Assembly: GCF_024699925.1 (NCBI RefSeq)
Contig: NZ_JAJOMX010000004.1
Location: forward strand, 197,108-261,107
Source of the DNA: Mesorhizobium sp. J428
GTDB lineage: Bacteria; Pseudomonadota; Alphaproteobacteria; Rhizobiales; Rhizobiaceae
Length of the DNA stretch: 64,000 nucleotides
Reading direction: 5' to 3'
The notes below the pieces were generated by a model that was not told the DNA's origin, did no database searches, and worked only from the letters and a program-made list of their open reading frames with translations. The position numbers and the translations under genes were made by a program. Below, one piece after another: positions 1 to 8,687 of this stretch; position 1 is the first letter of the stretch, and each line of letters starts with the position of its first letter.

Positions 1-1550
1 CCCGGTCATCCACCTTCGATTTCGAAGAAGCCTTCCCGCGTCGCGCAGCCGCCGTCTTATTGGTTGCCGCCTGGACCAATTCTCGCTGCGCGACGGCGGT
101 GTGGACGATGGCGCGGGTGTCGACTTCGCGACGGCCCTTTGCACGTAAGGGTACGCCGGGCGGTGAGTGCCTCGTGCAGCGTTATCGAGGGCAGGGTCAC
201 GTCGGCATAACGGGCCTCGACGAAGTTTCCCGATGGCCGCCGGACGAAGATGCGCGCCATGTCGCGCGGATCGTATTTTACGAGTAGGCGCCGGTCAGAA
301 CGTCCGACGTCGGCGCTCAATGCCGGCGACCAGTAGCGCAGTTTGAACAGATGAATCCCGTCAGGCATCAACGTCCGCTCCTGCTCCGGCAGGAACGTCA
401 GCCAGAAGCGCATTCGATCTTGCGGGAACCGAAGCGGGATTTCGCCCTCGTGCTCCCGCCACACCGCGATCGGCGGTCGACCCAGACTGCTGTGGATCGA
501 TTGATGATAAGCGCCGACAATGTCGAGAGCGATGTAGCGCTCGAGCTCCCTCAGAGTCAGTGCCGCATGTCGCTTCGAGTCATAGGCGCCCAACTCCTGT
601 TCGTGGCTGAACGTTGTTCCGGGCAGGAGATGCAGCCTGCCCATCTGAGTGCCGATCAGGCGCTCGATATGACCGCCGAAACGCGGCTCACCGGGTGGCC
701 GCCACTCGATCGCGATGCCCGCGTCCTGGCACCCTCGCTTGAAGGCCCGGCTTCGGAAGTCGGCACCATTGTCAACATGCACCATGTCCGGCAGACCGGC
801 GACGGGCCAGGGCTCCGTTATCTCGCGCTCCCGCAGCCATGCCGATTTGTCGAAGACGGAGTGTAGCAGGCACATGCTGGTGGACAGGCGGGACGGCGCA
901 TCCATCGTGAGATAAAAGCCGGTCACCATCCGGCTGCAGACATCCATAGCCAGCGTCAGCCATGGCCGTCCGATAGGCTGCCGCGTCTCCTCGTCAACGA
1001 CAAAGATGTCTGCCTTGGTATGGTCGATCTGGACCACTGCCAGGGGACGGGAGACCTCGAATGATCCGGGGACGGCCGTTGTCGCCTTGACGATTTTCTG
1101 TTCGCCACGCCGATTTGCGCGCTTCTGCAGGTCGATGTCCTTCACGCGGGCGACGATCGTTCGGCGATGTGGCGGCTTCAGCCCGACCGTAATACAGTTC
1201 GTCTGCACGTCCCGCACCAACTGCGAGATCGTCGGTCGGGTCCGCTTCAAGTAGAGCTTTTTGATTGTCTTGCTAACGATCTCTTCCCGTTTCTCGTCCA
1301 GCGCACGATGACCCACAGGACGTCCGCGCCTGCGATCGACAAGAGACAGAACGGTCCCACCGACGCGGAACAGCTTGATCAGCCGGTAGGCCGTCGCCTG
1401 GCTCACATCCATCTCGGCAGCGAACCCCGAAACGTTTGCCGCGGTCGTGCCGTCAGGATTGCGCCTCAGGAATTCACGGAGCGCATCTGCCCTTCGGCAA
1501 GCTTCATCCCAAAGCGCTTCGTCGATCTCATCAGGGAACCGATCGCTCAT
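1..1550 (-). CDS. tniA: TniA/TnsB-type DDE transposase, 3' end outside window, one frame change
   Basis: This is a Mu/Tn7-superfamily transposase that would cut and join the ends of a Tn5053/Tn552-like transposon. An N-terminal helix-turn-helix region (about 40-140) precedes an rve-type catalytic core with candidate DDE residues D176 (VVQIDHTKAD), D260 (VHVDNGADF) and E296 (GGHIERLIG), then a Mu-type C-terminal beta barrel. The start at 1550 lies directly inside the transposon end. Frame continuity is lost near 143-152: after residue ~455 the frame degenerates, while the next frame continues a lysine/arginine-rich tail (KGRREVDTR, then KTAAARRGKASSKSK) up to base 1. So there is one extra base, and the gene runs off the window. 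tniB and tniQ partners would lie further left and are not visible. Confidence 0.85.
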
Positions 1551-1696
1551 GGCAGGCTCGCGAGGAAAACATAACGAGTCTCATTCTCACATTAAGTGGC
1601 AAAAGCCAATGGGCATTATCGAATTAACTGCCCATTCGCAAATTAAGTGCCGGCGTAAGCATCTGAGATCATTGAAGCATGATTCTCATCATTAAG

Positions 1697-3388
1697 GGTT
1701 CTTCCTCACTTTGTGTGGTTAACAGGTTGTAGGCATCGCATTTGCTACCTGCGGGAATGCGCACGAAATCGAAATGGTCACCCGGCCCAGGGGTCAATGT
1801 TCTGGGCATCTCACTCCAAAACGACGGCAAATGGGCCGTTTCCGCGGTCGCGAAGCCAGTCGGAACGTGTCCGGATTGCTGTATGCGAAGTCGTCATCGG
1901 CACGGTTGGCGCAAGCGCACTCTTCAAGACCTTTCGGTTCAGGGGCAGGTGGTGAACGTTCAGCTCACCCTGAGCCGGTGGCAATGCAGACACCGGGAAT
2001 GTCAGCGGCGAACCTTCACTGACCGATTGCCTGATATCGCTGCACCCTACACGCGGCGTACCGCTCGGATGGCCGCGATTGTAGACTTGGTGGGTTACAG
2101 CATGGGTGGCCGCCCCGCGGAACATCTGATGGGTCGCCTTGGTATGCCTGTCAGCGATGACACGATCCTTCGCCAGATCAAACGAAGAGCTTCGGTCTCA
2201 ATTCAGGATGCAGTGAGAGTCGTTGGCATCGATGATTGGAGTTGGCGTCGCTCCACACGATACGGCACGATCATGGTCGATCTCGAGCGTCGTGCAGTCG
2301 TTGATATTCTGGACGACCGCAGCGTTGCGAGCGCGAAAGCATGGCTGCAAGCACGTCCCTCTATTGAGGTCGTCAGTCGAGATCGTTGCGGTCTCTATGC
2401 CCAGGCTTCTCGAGAGGGCGCGCCGCAGGCCCGCCAGGTGGCGGATCGCTTTCATCTGGTTCAGAATCTCAGGGCGGCTATCAAGGAACAGATGAGCCTT
2501 TGCGGCCATGCCAACGTCAGACCGATACTGTCGGAAGACGCCATTGCCAGCACCACGGCTCAACACCGCCGTGCGCGCCTTGCCCATCGGCAGTCGCGCC
2601 AGGAAATATTCGAGATGCTGCATGCTCTACGCCAGCAGGGTCTCACCTACAGTGAGATTGCTAGACGCACGGGATTTGAGCGTCGGAGCGTCACCAACTG
2701 GCTAACATCAAGTGCACCCAGGGACAGAAATCGAGCGGCATTGAATCCGACATCCCCTTTGTATTTCGAAGCGTTCCTGGCTGAGTGCTGGAAGGATGGA
2801 AACCGCCTTGGGCGTCATCTTTTCCATGACCTCAAGAACCGGGGCTATACTGGAAGCCGTTCGAACCTGGAACGACTTTTGCAGGTGTGGCGACAAGCCG
2901 AAAACGTCCGCTCCGAGGTGACGCTGCCCGAGGTAAAGGTTTCAGAGCCTGTCCGTGATCCTGACACTGGCCATGTCATCTCTGCCGATGCCGTCGCTGC
3001 TTTGTGCATCAAGCCGCGCGGCCTGCTGACAAACCGCCAGGCAAGACGGGTCGATGCATTGAAGCAGGGCTCAGAAGCGTTCCGCGTGATGCGTGGCTTG
3101 GCAATGCGCTTTAACGGAATTCTGCGCAGCAGGAACCCTGATGCGCTGGATAAGTGGATCGACGATGCCATCGAGACCGAACTTACGGCAATCATGCGAT
3201 TCGCCAGTGTCCTGCGGCGGGATATCGATGCCGTGAAAAACGCAATCGAGCTCCCTTGGAGCAACGGTCAAGCCGAAGGCCAGATCAATCGCCTAAAAAC
3301 ACTGAAGCGAGCCATGTATGGCAGAGCCGGGCCAGAACTGATGAGAGCCCGTATGTTACCGTTGAATCACACAAAGTGAGGAAGAACC
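1697..3388 (+). mobile_element. ISL3-family insertion sequence, complete, with 8-bp target duplication
   Basis: The 1692-bp element has near-perfect terminal inverted repeats: GGTTCTTCCTCACTTTGTGT at 1697 and its complement ending at 3388. It is flanked by direct 8-bp repeats TCATTAAG at 1689-1696 and 3389-3396, the duplication length usual for the ISL3 family. It encodes one transposase. The insertion lies in the outermost iteron of the Tni-type transposon end, so it postdates arrival of that transposon and may have immobilised it. Confidence 0.92.
1742..3379 (+). CDS. tnpA: ISL3-family transposase
   Basis: A 545-residue transposase of usual ISL3 length. An N-terminal zinc ribbon is visible as CPDCC at 43-47 and CRHREC at 82-87. 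The DDE core includes D164 in VGIDDWSWRR and D214 in VSRDRCGLY, with the catalytic Glu expected near the C-terminus in NGQAEGQINRLK. A helix-turn-helix-like stretch (TYSEIARRTGFERRSV) lies mid-protein. The reading frame is unbroken and its last codons run into the right inverted repeat, as in other ISL3 elements, so the enzyme is probably functional. An alternative start at the ATG encoding residue 6 is possible. Confidence 0.9.
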   Translation: MLPAGMRTKSKWSPGPGVNVLGISLQNDGKWAVSAVAKPVGTCPDCCMRSRHRHGWRKRTLQDLSVQGQVVNVQLTLSRWQCRHRECQRRTFTDRLPDIAAPYTRRTARMAAIVDLVGYSMGGRPAEHLMGRLGMPVSDDTILRQIKRRASVSIQDAVRVVGIDDWSWRRSTRYGTIMVDLERRAVVDILDDRSVASAKAWLQARPSIEVVSRDRCGLYAQASREGAPQARQVADRFHLVQNLRAAIKEQMSLCGHANVRPILSEDAIASTTAQHRRARLAHRQSRQEIFEMLHALRQQGLTYSEIARRTGFERRSVTNWLTSSAPRDRNRAALNPTSPLYFEAFLAECWKDGNRLGRHLFHDLKNRGYTGSRSNLERLLQVWRQAENVRSEVTLPEVKVSEPVRDPDTGHVISADAVAALCIKPRGLLTNRQARRVDALKQGSEAFRVMRGLAMRFNGILRSRNPDALDKWIDDAIETELTAIMRFASVLRRDIDAVKNAIELPWSNGQAEGQINRLKTLKRAMYGRAGPELMRARMLPLNHTK

Positions 3389-3391
3389 TCA

Positions 3392-3844
3392 TTAAGTGCC
3401 GAGCGACACCTGCAACCAGGCATGCTGCAGCCGGTTCTGGACAATGTCGAAAAAGGCCTGCTCCTCCATTGTCCGCCGTGCGGCAGGATCGTGCCGATCA
3501 GGGCATGAAGTATCCTGCACCACATAGGTGAGACCCTGACGTTCCGCGTAAGCGATCGCAGCCTCGCGGGTCGGGAAGCTGAGTTCTACCTGGGTGAGCG
3601 TGTCCCTGGAGCCGGTATAGCCCATCAGTGGCTCGATGAAGGGCGCACTCCGGCGCTCGAACGATAGCCGCCAGGCCCGACGAGGCCGTGCGGATGTCAT
3701 CGCCGACCGCGCCGGCCTGTAAATGCGCGCAACCGCATCGCGCGGGAAAGTGGAGCGTCCGAAGGACAACGCGAAAGAACCGACCGGACAATTGTCGTTG
3801 TCGGGCCGGTGATTGTTCGCCGTGGGAACCGTATTGTTGTGCAT
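3392..3844 (-). CDS. NDUFS4-like (ETC complex I subunit) protein, C-terminus replaced by transposon end
   Basis: The central part (about 35-105) matches the NDUFS4/ETC complex I 18-kDa subunit family: ARIYRPARSAMTS, WRLSFERRSAPFIEPLMGYT and the segment TQVELSFPTREAAIAYAERQ. In alphaproteobacteria the genuine subunit is a small accessory protein of NADH:quinone oxidoreductase; plasmid- and island-borne paralogs also occur, and this one carries an N-terminal extension. The ATG at 3844 was chosen because GAGGGA lies about 11 bases upstream. The last five codons and the stop are supplied by the transposon terminus (TAA in CACTTAA), so the native C-terminus is lost. Function after truncation is uncertain because the core fold is complete. 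Confidence 0.75.
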   Translation of the reverse strand: MHNNTVPTANNHRPDNDNCPVGSFALSFGRSTFPRDAVARIYRPARSAMTSARPRRAWRLSFERRSAPFIEPLMGYTGSRDTLTQVELSFPTREAAIAYAERQGLTYVVQDTSCPDRHDPAARRTMEEQAFFDIVQNRLQHAWLQVSLGT

Positions 3845-3875
3845 AGTTCGTGTTTCCCTCGCAAGAGAAGGAGAT

Positions 3876-3902
3876 GCTGGAGGCGGCCAGACCGCCTCCA
3901 GC
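3876..3902 (-). terminator. 11-bp perfect hairpin downstream of hsp20 fragment
   Basis: GCTGGAGGCGG (3876-3886) and CCGCCTCCAGC (3892-3902) form an 11-bp perfect stem with a 5-base loop, starting eight bases after the hsp20 stop on the minus strand. The following bases are pyrimidine-rich (TCTCCTTCTCTT) rather than a pure U tract, so it may be a weak terminator or an mRNA-stabilising hairpin between hsp20 and the NDUFS4-like gene. Confidence 0.5.
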
Positions 3903-3909
3903 ACCGTAG

Positions 3910-4134
3910 TCAGTGCTTGCCGTTGATGGCGATGCGCTTCGCCTTCGCCTGCGCACGCTCGGTCTTGGGCAGGGCGACGGTCAGCACGCCATTCTTGAAA
4001 TCGGCGCTGACCTTGTCGTCCTCGACCTCGTAGCCGAGTGGTATGCGGCGCTCAAAGCGGCCGTAGAAGCGCTCCGAGAACTGACGGTCCTTGTCCTCGG
4101 TCTCGGAATAGGGCGTAAAAATCGCCCTCAGCAA
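3910..4134 (-). pseudogene. Hsp20/alpha-crystallin small heat-shock protein, C-terminal fragment
   Basis: From TEDKDRQFSERFYGRFERR to VLTVALPKTE and the final lysine-rich tail, the sequence is the C-terminal half of an Hsp20 chaperone, including the conserved GVLTV beta strand. The first ~11 residues (MLRAIFTPYSE) do not belong to the family: a full protein needs about 90 further N-terminal residues. The break is near 4100-4105, immediately followed by 80 unassigned bases and the IS5-like element, so the 5' part was probably lost in an IS-associated rearrangement. Expression from this start is unlikely to yield a working chaperone. Confidence 0.8.
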
Positions 4135-4216
4135 GGCGTCTAGGCTTGCATGACGTTCTTTTCGTTCGGGTCCATTGCGATCAGGCAGGACAAGCTCATG
4201 AGCAGACGCCAGGGCG

Positions 4217-5005
4217 CTAGGCCGTGTGGACGAATTTGATCAAGCATAGTCCCGCTGCGAAGCTGACGATGGATCGATAGTTACGGGCGGTTTTCTCGCA
4301 CCGCAGGGCGACGCGCTTGAAGCGTTTGACGACGCCGATGCCCTGTTCGATGCGAGCGCGAGCCCTGTAGAGGACCTTTGCGAAGAAAGCGGGCTTGTCC
4401 TTCTCGTTGGCCTTGTAGGGAATGACCGGGGCGATGCCTCTGCTCGTGCGGCGGCCCGGTTCGCCTTGCTGGCATAGCCTTTGTCGCCGATGGCGGCGCG
4501 GGGCACGATGTCCGGCCCGATGTCGAGGAGGATGGGGAAGTGCGGCGCGTCGCCTTTCTCGCCGCCAGTCAGGTCGAAACCGATCATGGTTCCCGATGCA
4601 TCTGATTTGACATGGATTTTCGTCGTGAACCCGCCCCGCGAGCGGCCGAGCGCTTGACCCTGCTGCCCCCTTTTGCGCCGGCCGCTGAGACATGGGCACG
4701 CACGATGGTGCTGTCGAACATCTGGATCTCTGGATCAGATGCGCCGATGTGCTCATCGAAGCCAGCGTGTCGAAGAAGGCCTCGAACACGCCCGCCTTGC
4801 TCAGCCGGTCGAAGCGCTTCCACACGGAATTCCAGGGACCGAACCGCTCCGGGAGCGCACGCCAGCGCACGTTCTCCACCCTGAAGAAGTGCATCGCTTC
4901 CAGGAACAGCCGGTCGTCCGCCGCCTTGCGCCCGCGTCGCGGCAGGCAGGCCCGGAACACCTCCAGCGTGTGCGCCCAATCTGCTTCCGTCATCCTTGTG
5001 GACAT
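4217..5005 (-). pseudogene. IS5-family transposase, three frame changes
   Basis: The N-terminal part (TEADWAHTLEVFRACLP, FRVENVRWRALPERFGPW) is in one frame. From about 4765 the protein continues in a second frame (EIQMFDSTIVRAHVSAAGAK, containing the first catalytic Asp). Near 4660-4690 it moves to a third frame (MIGFDLTGGEKGDAPHF, AAIGDKGYASKANR). Near 4450 it returns to the first frame (APVIPYKANEKDKPAFF, then VVKRFKRVALRCEKTARNYR). Some IS5 elements use one programmed frameshift, but three changes are not explained that way. Confidence 0.85.
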
Positions 5006-5101
5006 CGCCGACCTCCAGAATCAGTCGGCTATCTATGAATCAGACCGGATTCCGCGACGGAACCCTCAAACCTATATCTGAGTCAATTCGTCCACACGGC
5101 C
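4220..5101 (-). mobile_element. IS5-family (IS427-like) insertion sequence with TA duplication
   Basis: Terminal inverted repeats GGCCGTGTGGACGAATT start at 4220 and end, inverted, at 5101. Each end is bordered by TA (4218-4219 and 5102-5103), consistent with the 2-bp duplication of the IS427 group. The 882-bp size fits the group. The transposase stop codon TAG is completed by the duplicated flanking bases. The transposase frame is broken in several places, so this copy looks inactive unless the breaks are sequencing errors. Confidence 0.85.
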
Positions 5102-5111
5102 TAACAGCGGG

Positions 5112-5136
5112 GTGAACCACACAAATTGAGGAAGAC
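5112..5136. repeat. Solo ISL3-type terminal repeat
   Basis: GTGAACCACACAAATTGAGG followed by AAGAC resembles the right end of the ISL3 element at 3363-3388 (TGAATCACACAAAGTGAGG followed by AAGAA) with a few mismatches. No transposase or partner end is present nearby, so this is a remnant of a related but distinct ISL3 copy. Confidence 0.6.
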
Positions 5137-5213
5137 CCCCAGACCTTCAACACAGTCTGATTGGGTTCGACATTCGTATCCAGTGGTGCCGAAGTAAGAA
5201 GAACAGCAGTCAA

Positions 5214-6601
5214 TCAGCGAAGCAGCGATCCGATCTCATCGAGTGAAGCAACCGACCAAAGTTTGCGGGAGACGCGAGTCCACCCATCGCCATCGAGGGC
5301 GCCACCATACTGTGCTAGAGTACGCGCTTTTTTTCGATCTCGTCGCGCGTCAAGGTGTTACCGGGGTCTCCTTTCGGCTCGTCGACACGGGCTGTCAAAA
5401 CCGTCCCGCCTCGTATCGTTACCGATACTTTCCCCATCCAGGTGGCCGGGTAGTTCTGCTCCACTTCCGGGTCGAAGATCATGTCGACCCTTCGCATGAG
5501 CTCTCGGACCGCTTCATCCTCCAGGACCGTATCGAATTCGTCCAACCCGGCGCGCCGATGCACGGCAATGAGCCCCAGCGTAGCAGGCATCGAGAATTTC
5601 GCCTGATGCACAGTGGCGGGCCGCACGACCGACCCCAGCACGTCGATTGCCGCCTGGTGAACGTGAGCGGTGACATGCTGAATATCATCGGCGCGCAGAT
5701 CGTGCTCATGCAGAATTTTTAGCAAAGCGTCGGCGGCAGGGTGCGTGTGGCGGCATGACGCATGAAACTTAAAGGAGGTCTCGGCGAGCGCCCATCTCAC
5801 ACCAAGACCAGCTGTGATTTTTGCGGGGTCGCAGTTTCGTGACATTCCTGCGCCCATGCCTTGTTCCCCCTCCAAGATGCGACGTGCGCCGGTAAACCCC
5901 CGCGCTGCGAGACTTGCTGCAGTCATCCCGTTGGCTGCAGCCTTCCCGGTGTGGAGCTGCTTGGAGTCGGCGGCGTCTCTGAGAAACTCCCATACACCCG
6001 CGGCCTGGGTTCCGGCCGAGCCGAAAGCATTGAGCATCTGCTCAGAGCCCAACCCAAGCAGCCGGCCAGCAGCAGCGGCCGCAGCGAGAGTGCCCGCGGT
6101 TCCCGTGGTGTGAAAGATCTTGTAGTGCGGAAGGCCCAGATATTCGCCGGCGCGAATGCCTGTCTCATAGCCGGCGACGCATGCCGTCAGGAAGTCGCGG
6201 CCACTTGCGCCGATATTCTGGGCCACGGCCAGTGCGGCGGGAAACACCACCGCCCCCGGATGGAACACTGAACCATTGTGCACATCGTCCTGCTCAGAGA
6301 CGTGCGAAGCGGCAGCGTTAACCATCGCGGCGAATAGCGGTGAGGTCATGCGGCCCGAGATGAGCACTTCTGACCGGCCATGGTTGGGGCCCATTTCCTT
6401 GGCGAAATCGTCAACCGCAAGGATCGCGTGATGGCGTGCGCCTGAAAGCGCCGATCCGGCCCAATCGACAAAGAGGTCTACGCACCGTTCGACGACATGT
6501 TCGGGAATATCCCGTATGGACAGCGCTGACGCGAATTCAGCCAGTTCGGCAGTGCCATGTTCGCCAGAACGCTTCCGGCTCGTCTCCGTTCCGCTCAACA
6601 T
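5214..6601 (-). CDS. MmgE/PrpD family protein, frame change in a poly-A tract
   Basis: This belongs to the MmgE/PrpD family (2-methylcitrate dehydratase, cis-aconitate decarboxylase and relatives), which acts on CoA-free or CoA-linked di/tricarboxylates. It spans the usual all-alpha domain and lid, with conserved stretches DWAGSALSGARHHAI, SHVSEQDDVHNGSVFHPGA and FKFHASCRHTHPAADALL. The uninterrupted frame stops at 5315 after EKKRVL. If the seven-A run at 5328-5334 is read as eight, the protein continues with ARTLAQYGG and ends LDEIGSLLR at 5214, exactly the family C-terminus. The ATG at 6601 follows GGGAGAAG. It is the last gene of the minus-strand operon, 34 bases after the hydratase gene, and might hydrate or dehydrate the branched dicarboxylyl intermediate made by the carboxylase. 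Confidence 0.85.
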
Positions 6602-6635
6602 CTTCTCCCGTGAATTCGATCGTTCGTTAAAGCGA

Positions 6636-7476
6636 TCAGGACTGATATGTGCCTTGCATTGTTCTCAGTCCGTCGGCTGTCTCGCACCACACCGTGCCTT
6701 CGGTCGGCGTCCCCTGTTGGCACAGCATCAACATCTTGCCGCTATAGCATGGCGCCAAGCCCCGATAGCTGAAAACTGCCGGTATGCGGCCACATGCCTT
6801 CGCGGCCAGATTGATGAGTAATGTAGCCTGCAGCGGCCCATGAACCACCAGGTCTGGATAGCCCTCGATTTCGCAGGCATAGGGACGGTCGTAGTGGATA
6901 CGATGGCCGTTGAACGTCATTGCTGAATAGCGGAACAGCAAAATGGGATCGGGCGTCAGGACCTCCTGCACGCGCTTTGCCGCCTCGGGCGGAACAGCGG
7001 GCGCGGGCCCGGGCACCGTGCTTGCCCGATAAACAATGTTCTGGGTCTCGACAACCGCGGTTTCGCCGTCAGCGACATATTTGTGCTTGACCGCAACCAA
7101 CACCAGCGGGCCACTGCGCCCTTGTTTCAGGGTCACATCGGCGATGACCGACCGGCGCTTGACGGTTCCCAGCGCAGGCAGCGGCCTCAGATGCCGCAAC
7201 TCGCCGCCGGCCCACATGCGCGAAGGCAGAGGCACAGGAGGCATAAAGCCGCCCCGGGCCGGGTGTCCGTCCGCTCCAAGCGTCTCGAAATCGGCTGGAG
7301 GCAGTGTGAGGCACCAGTGGAGGCCCAGTGGTCCGTGCCCTGCCTCGGCGGGCGCGAGCCACCGGCCCAAGGTCGCGCGGTGCCCGTGCCAGCAGTACGT
7401 CGCTAATGGTTTCCGAAGCGCTCTCCTCAGTGCCGATCCAGCCTCGCAGATGATCGATGTCGACTTCGGTTGTCAT
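6636..7476 (-). CDS. HTD2/FAS1-like hot-dog hydratase (mesaconyl-C4-CoA hydratase type), one frame change
   Basis: A two-part hot-dog dehydratase related to mesaconyl-C4-CoA or itaconyl-CoA hydratases and fungal HTD2. It shows HWCLTLPPADFETLGADGHP near the N-terminus, the MWAGGELRHLRPLPALGTV segment, and a MaoC-like half (PDPILLFRYSAMTFNGHRIH, then YDRPYA) carrying the expected catalytic region. The start is the ATG at 7476 (MTTEVDIDHLRGWIG). The frame changes at the CCC run 7383-7385: with one base fewer the protein reads VLLARHRATLGRWLAPAEAG without interruption. Neighbours are an acyl-CoA dehydrogenase 44 bases upstream and MmgE/PrpD 34 bases downstream. It probably hydrates an unsaturated methyl-branched dicarboxylyl-CoA. 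Confidence 0.8.
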
Positions 7477-7520
7477 CCGCGCTCTTCCCGTTCCAGATTG
7501 CCGCGCCAGCACGAGGCGCC

Positions 7521-8684
7521 TCAAAACGACCTTGGCATGCCGAGGATGTGTTCCGCGACATAGGACAGGATCAGGCTGGTCGATATCGGCGCCACCTGGT
7601 ACAGACGGGTTTCGCGAAACTTGCGTTCCACATCATGCTCCCGGGCGAACCCGAACCCGCCATGGGTCTGGATGCATGCATTGGCCGCCTCCCAGGACGC
7701 ATCGGCGGCAAGCAGCTTGGCCATGTTGGCCTGCGCCCCGCAATCGCCGCCGGAATCGAAGCGGCGGCAGGCTTCGAAACGCATCAGATTGGCTGCCTCG
7801 AGGTTGACGAAAGCCTTGGCAATTGGGAACTGCACTCCCTGGTTCTGGCCGATGGGCCGGTCGAACACGATCCGCTCCCCCGCATAGGCGCGGGCTTTAT
7901 TAATGAACCAGTAGCCGTCGCCGATACATTCCGCAGCGATCAGGGTGCGCTCAGCATTCAAGCCATCCAGGATATGATAAAAGCCGCGCCCTTCCTCACC
8001 GATCAGGTTCTCTTCTGGGATCTCGAGCTCATCGAAGAAAACCTCGTAGGTTTCGTGCCCCGGCATGTTCGCGATCGGGCTTACTCTCATGCCATTGCCA
8101 ATCGCCTTTTTCAGATCGACCATGAAGATCGACAGGCCCTGCGCCTTGCGCTTGACCTCATTGATCGGCGTCGTGCGCGCCAGCAGGATCATTAGGTCGG
8201 AATGCCGGATTCGGCTGATCCAGACCTTCTGACCGTTGACCACATAGCGGTCGCCCGTCTTGACCGCGGTGGTCTTGAGCTTGGTAGTATCGGTGCCGGT
8301 GGTGGGTTCGGTCACGGCCATTGATTGCAGCCGCAGTTCGCCGCTGGCGATGCCGGGCAGGTATTTCCGCTTCTGCTCTCCCGATCCGTGCCGCAGGAGC
8401 GTGCCCATGTTGTACATCTGGCCGTGGCAATGGCCAGCGTTGCCGCCCGAGCGGTTGATCTCCTCCATGATGATCGAGGCCTCGGTTAGCCCTAGCCCCG
8501 AGCCGCCATATTCTTCGGGGATCATCGCGGCAAGCCAGCCCGCGCGGGTCAGCGCCTCAACAAACTCTTCGGGGTAGGTCTCATCCGCACCATGCTGGCG
8601 GTGATATTCGGGTGGGAATTGCGCGCAGAGCGCGCGCAGCGCCGCGCGCAGATCGTCATGGTTTTCGGGGGCAGAGGTCTGCAT
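7521..8684 (-). CDS. Acyl-CoA dehydrogenase
   Basis: A 387-residue FAD-dependent acyl-CoA dehydrogenase with the three family domains: N-terminal helical (WLAAMIPEEYGGSGLGL), beta (LQSMAVTEPTTGTDTTKLKT, the flavin/substrate motif) and C-terminal helical (RIVFDRPIGQNQGVQFPIA, then IQTHGGFGFAREHDVERKF). The usual C-terminal catalytic Glu (E376 of MCAD) is missing, since that segment reads LYQVAPISTS; a Glu in GLNAERTLIA matches the isovaleryl-CoA dehydrogenase placement. This suggests a branched-chain or bulky acyl-CoA substrate. The frame is intact. It lies three bases after the citryl-CoA-lyase-like gene and 44 bases before the hydratase. Confidence 0.88.
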   Translation of the reverse strand: MQTSAPENHDDLRAALRALCAQFPPEYHRQHGADETYPEEFVEALTRAGWLAAMIPEEYGGSGLGLTEASIIMEEINRSGGNAGHCHGQMYNMGTLLRHGSGEQKRKYLPGIASGELRLQSMAVTEPTTGTDTTKLKTTAVKTGDRYVVNGQKVWISRIRHSDLMILLARTTPINEVKRKAQGLSIFMVDLKKAIGNGMRVSPIANMPGHETYEVFFDELEIPEENLIGEEGRGFYHILDGLNAERTLIAAECIGDGYWFINKARAYAGERIVFDRPIGQNQGVQFPIAKAFVNLEAANLMRFEACRRFDSGGDCGAQANMAKLLAADASWEAANACIQTHGGFGFAREHDVERKFRETRLYQVAPISTSLILSYVAEHILGMPRSF

Positions 8685-8687
8685 TCG

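Larger units (their letters stand above)
1581..3408. repeat. Transposon right end: four iterons and a TGT terminus, split by an ISL3 element
   Basis: Read on the minus strand, four degenerate copies of a ~20-bp unit with core GGCACTTAAT followed by an A/T-rich GAAT box lie between the tniA start and base 3408: 1581-1602, 1614-1633, 1633-1653, and a terminal copy split into 1682-1696 and 3397-3408. The outermost bases on the minus strand are TGTCGCTCGGCACTTAATGA, matching the TGT start expected of Tni/TnsB elements. Multiple transposase-binding repeats inside one end are typical of Tn7/Tn5053/Tn552 relatives. The terminal copy has been opened by an ISL3 insertion. The opposite transposon end is outside the window. 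Confidence 0.7.

Noticed and set aside
4217..5005. Programmed frameshifting in the IS5-like transposase
   Set aside because: IS5 relatives use a single slip, whereas three separate frame changes at non-slippery sequence are needed here.
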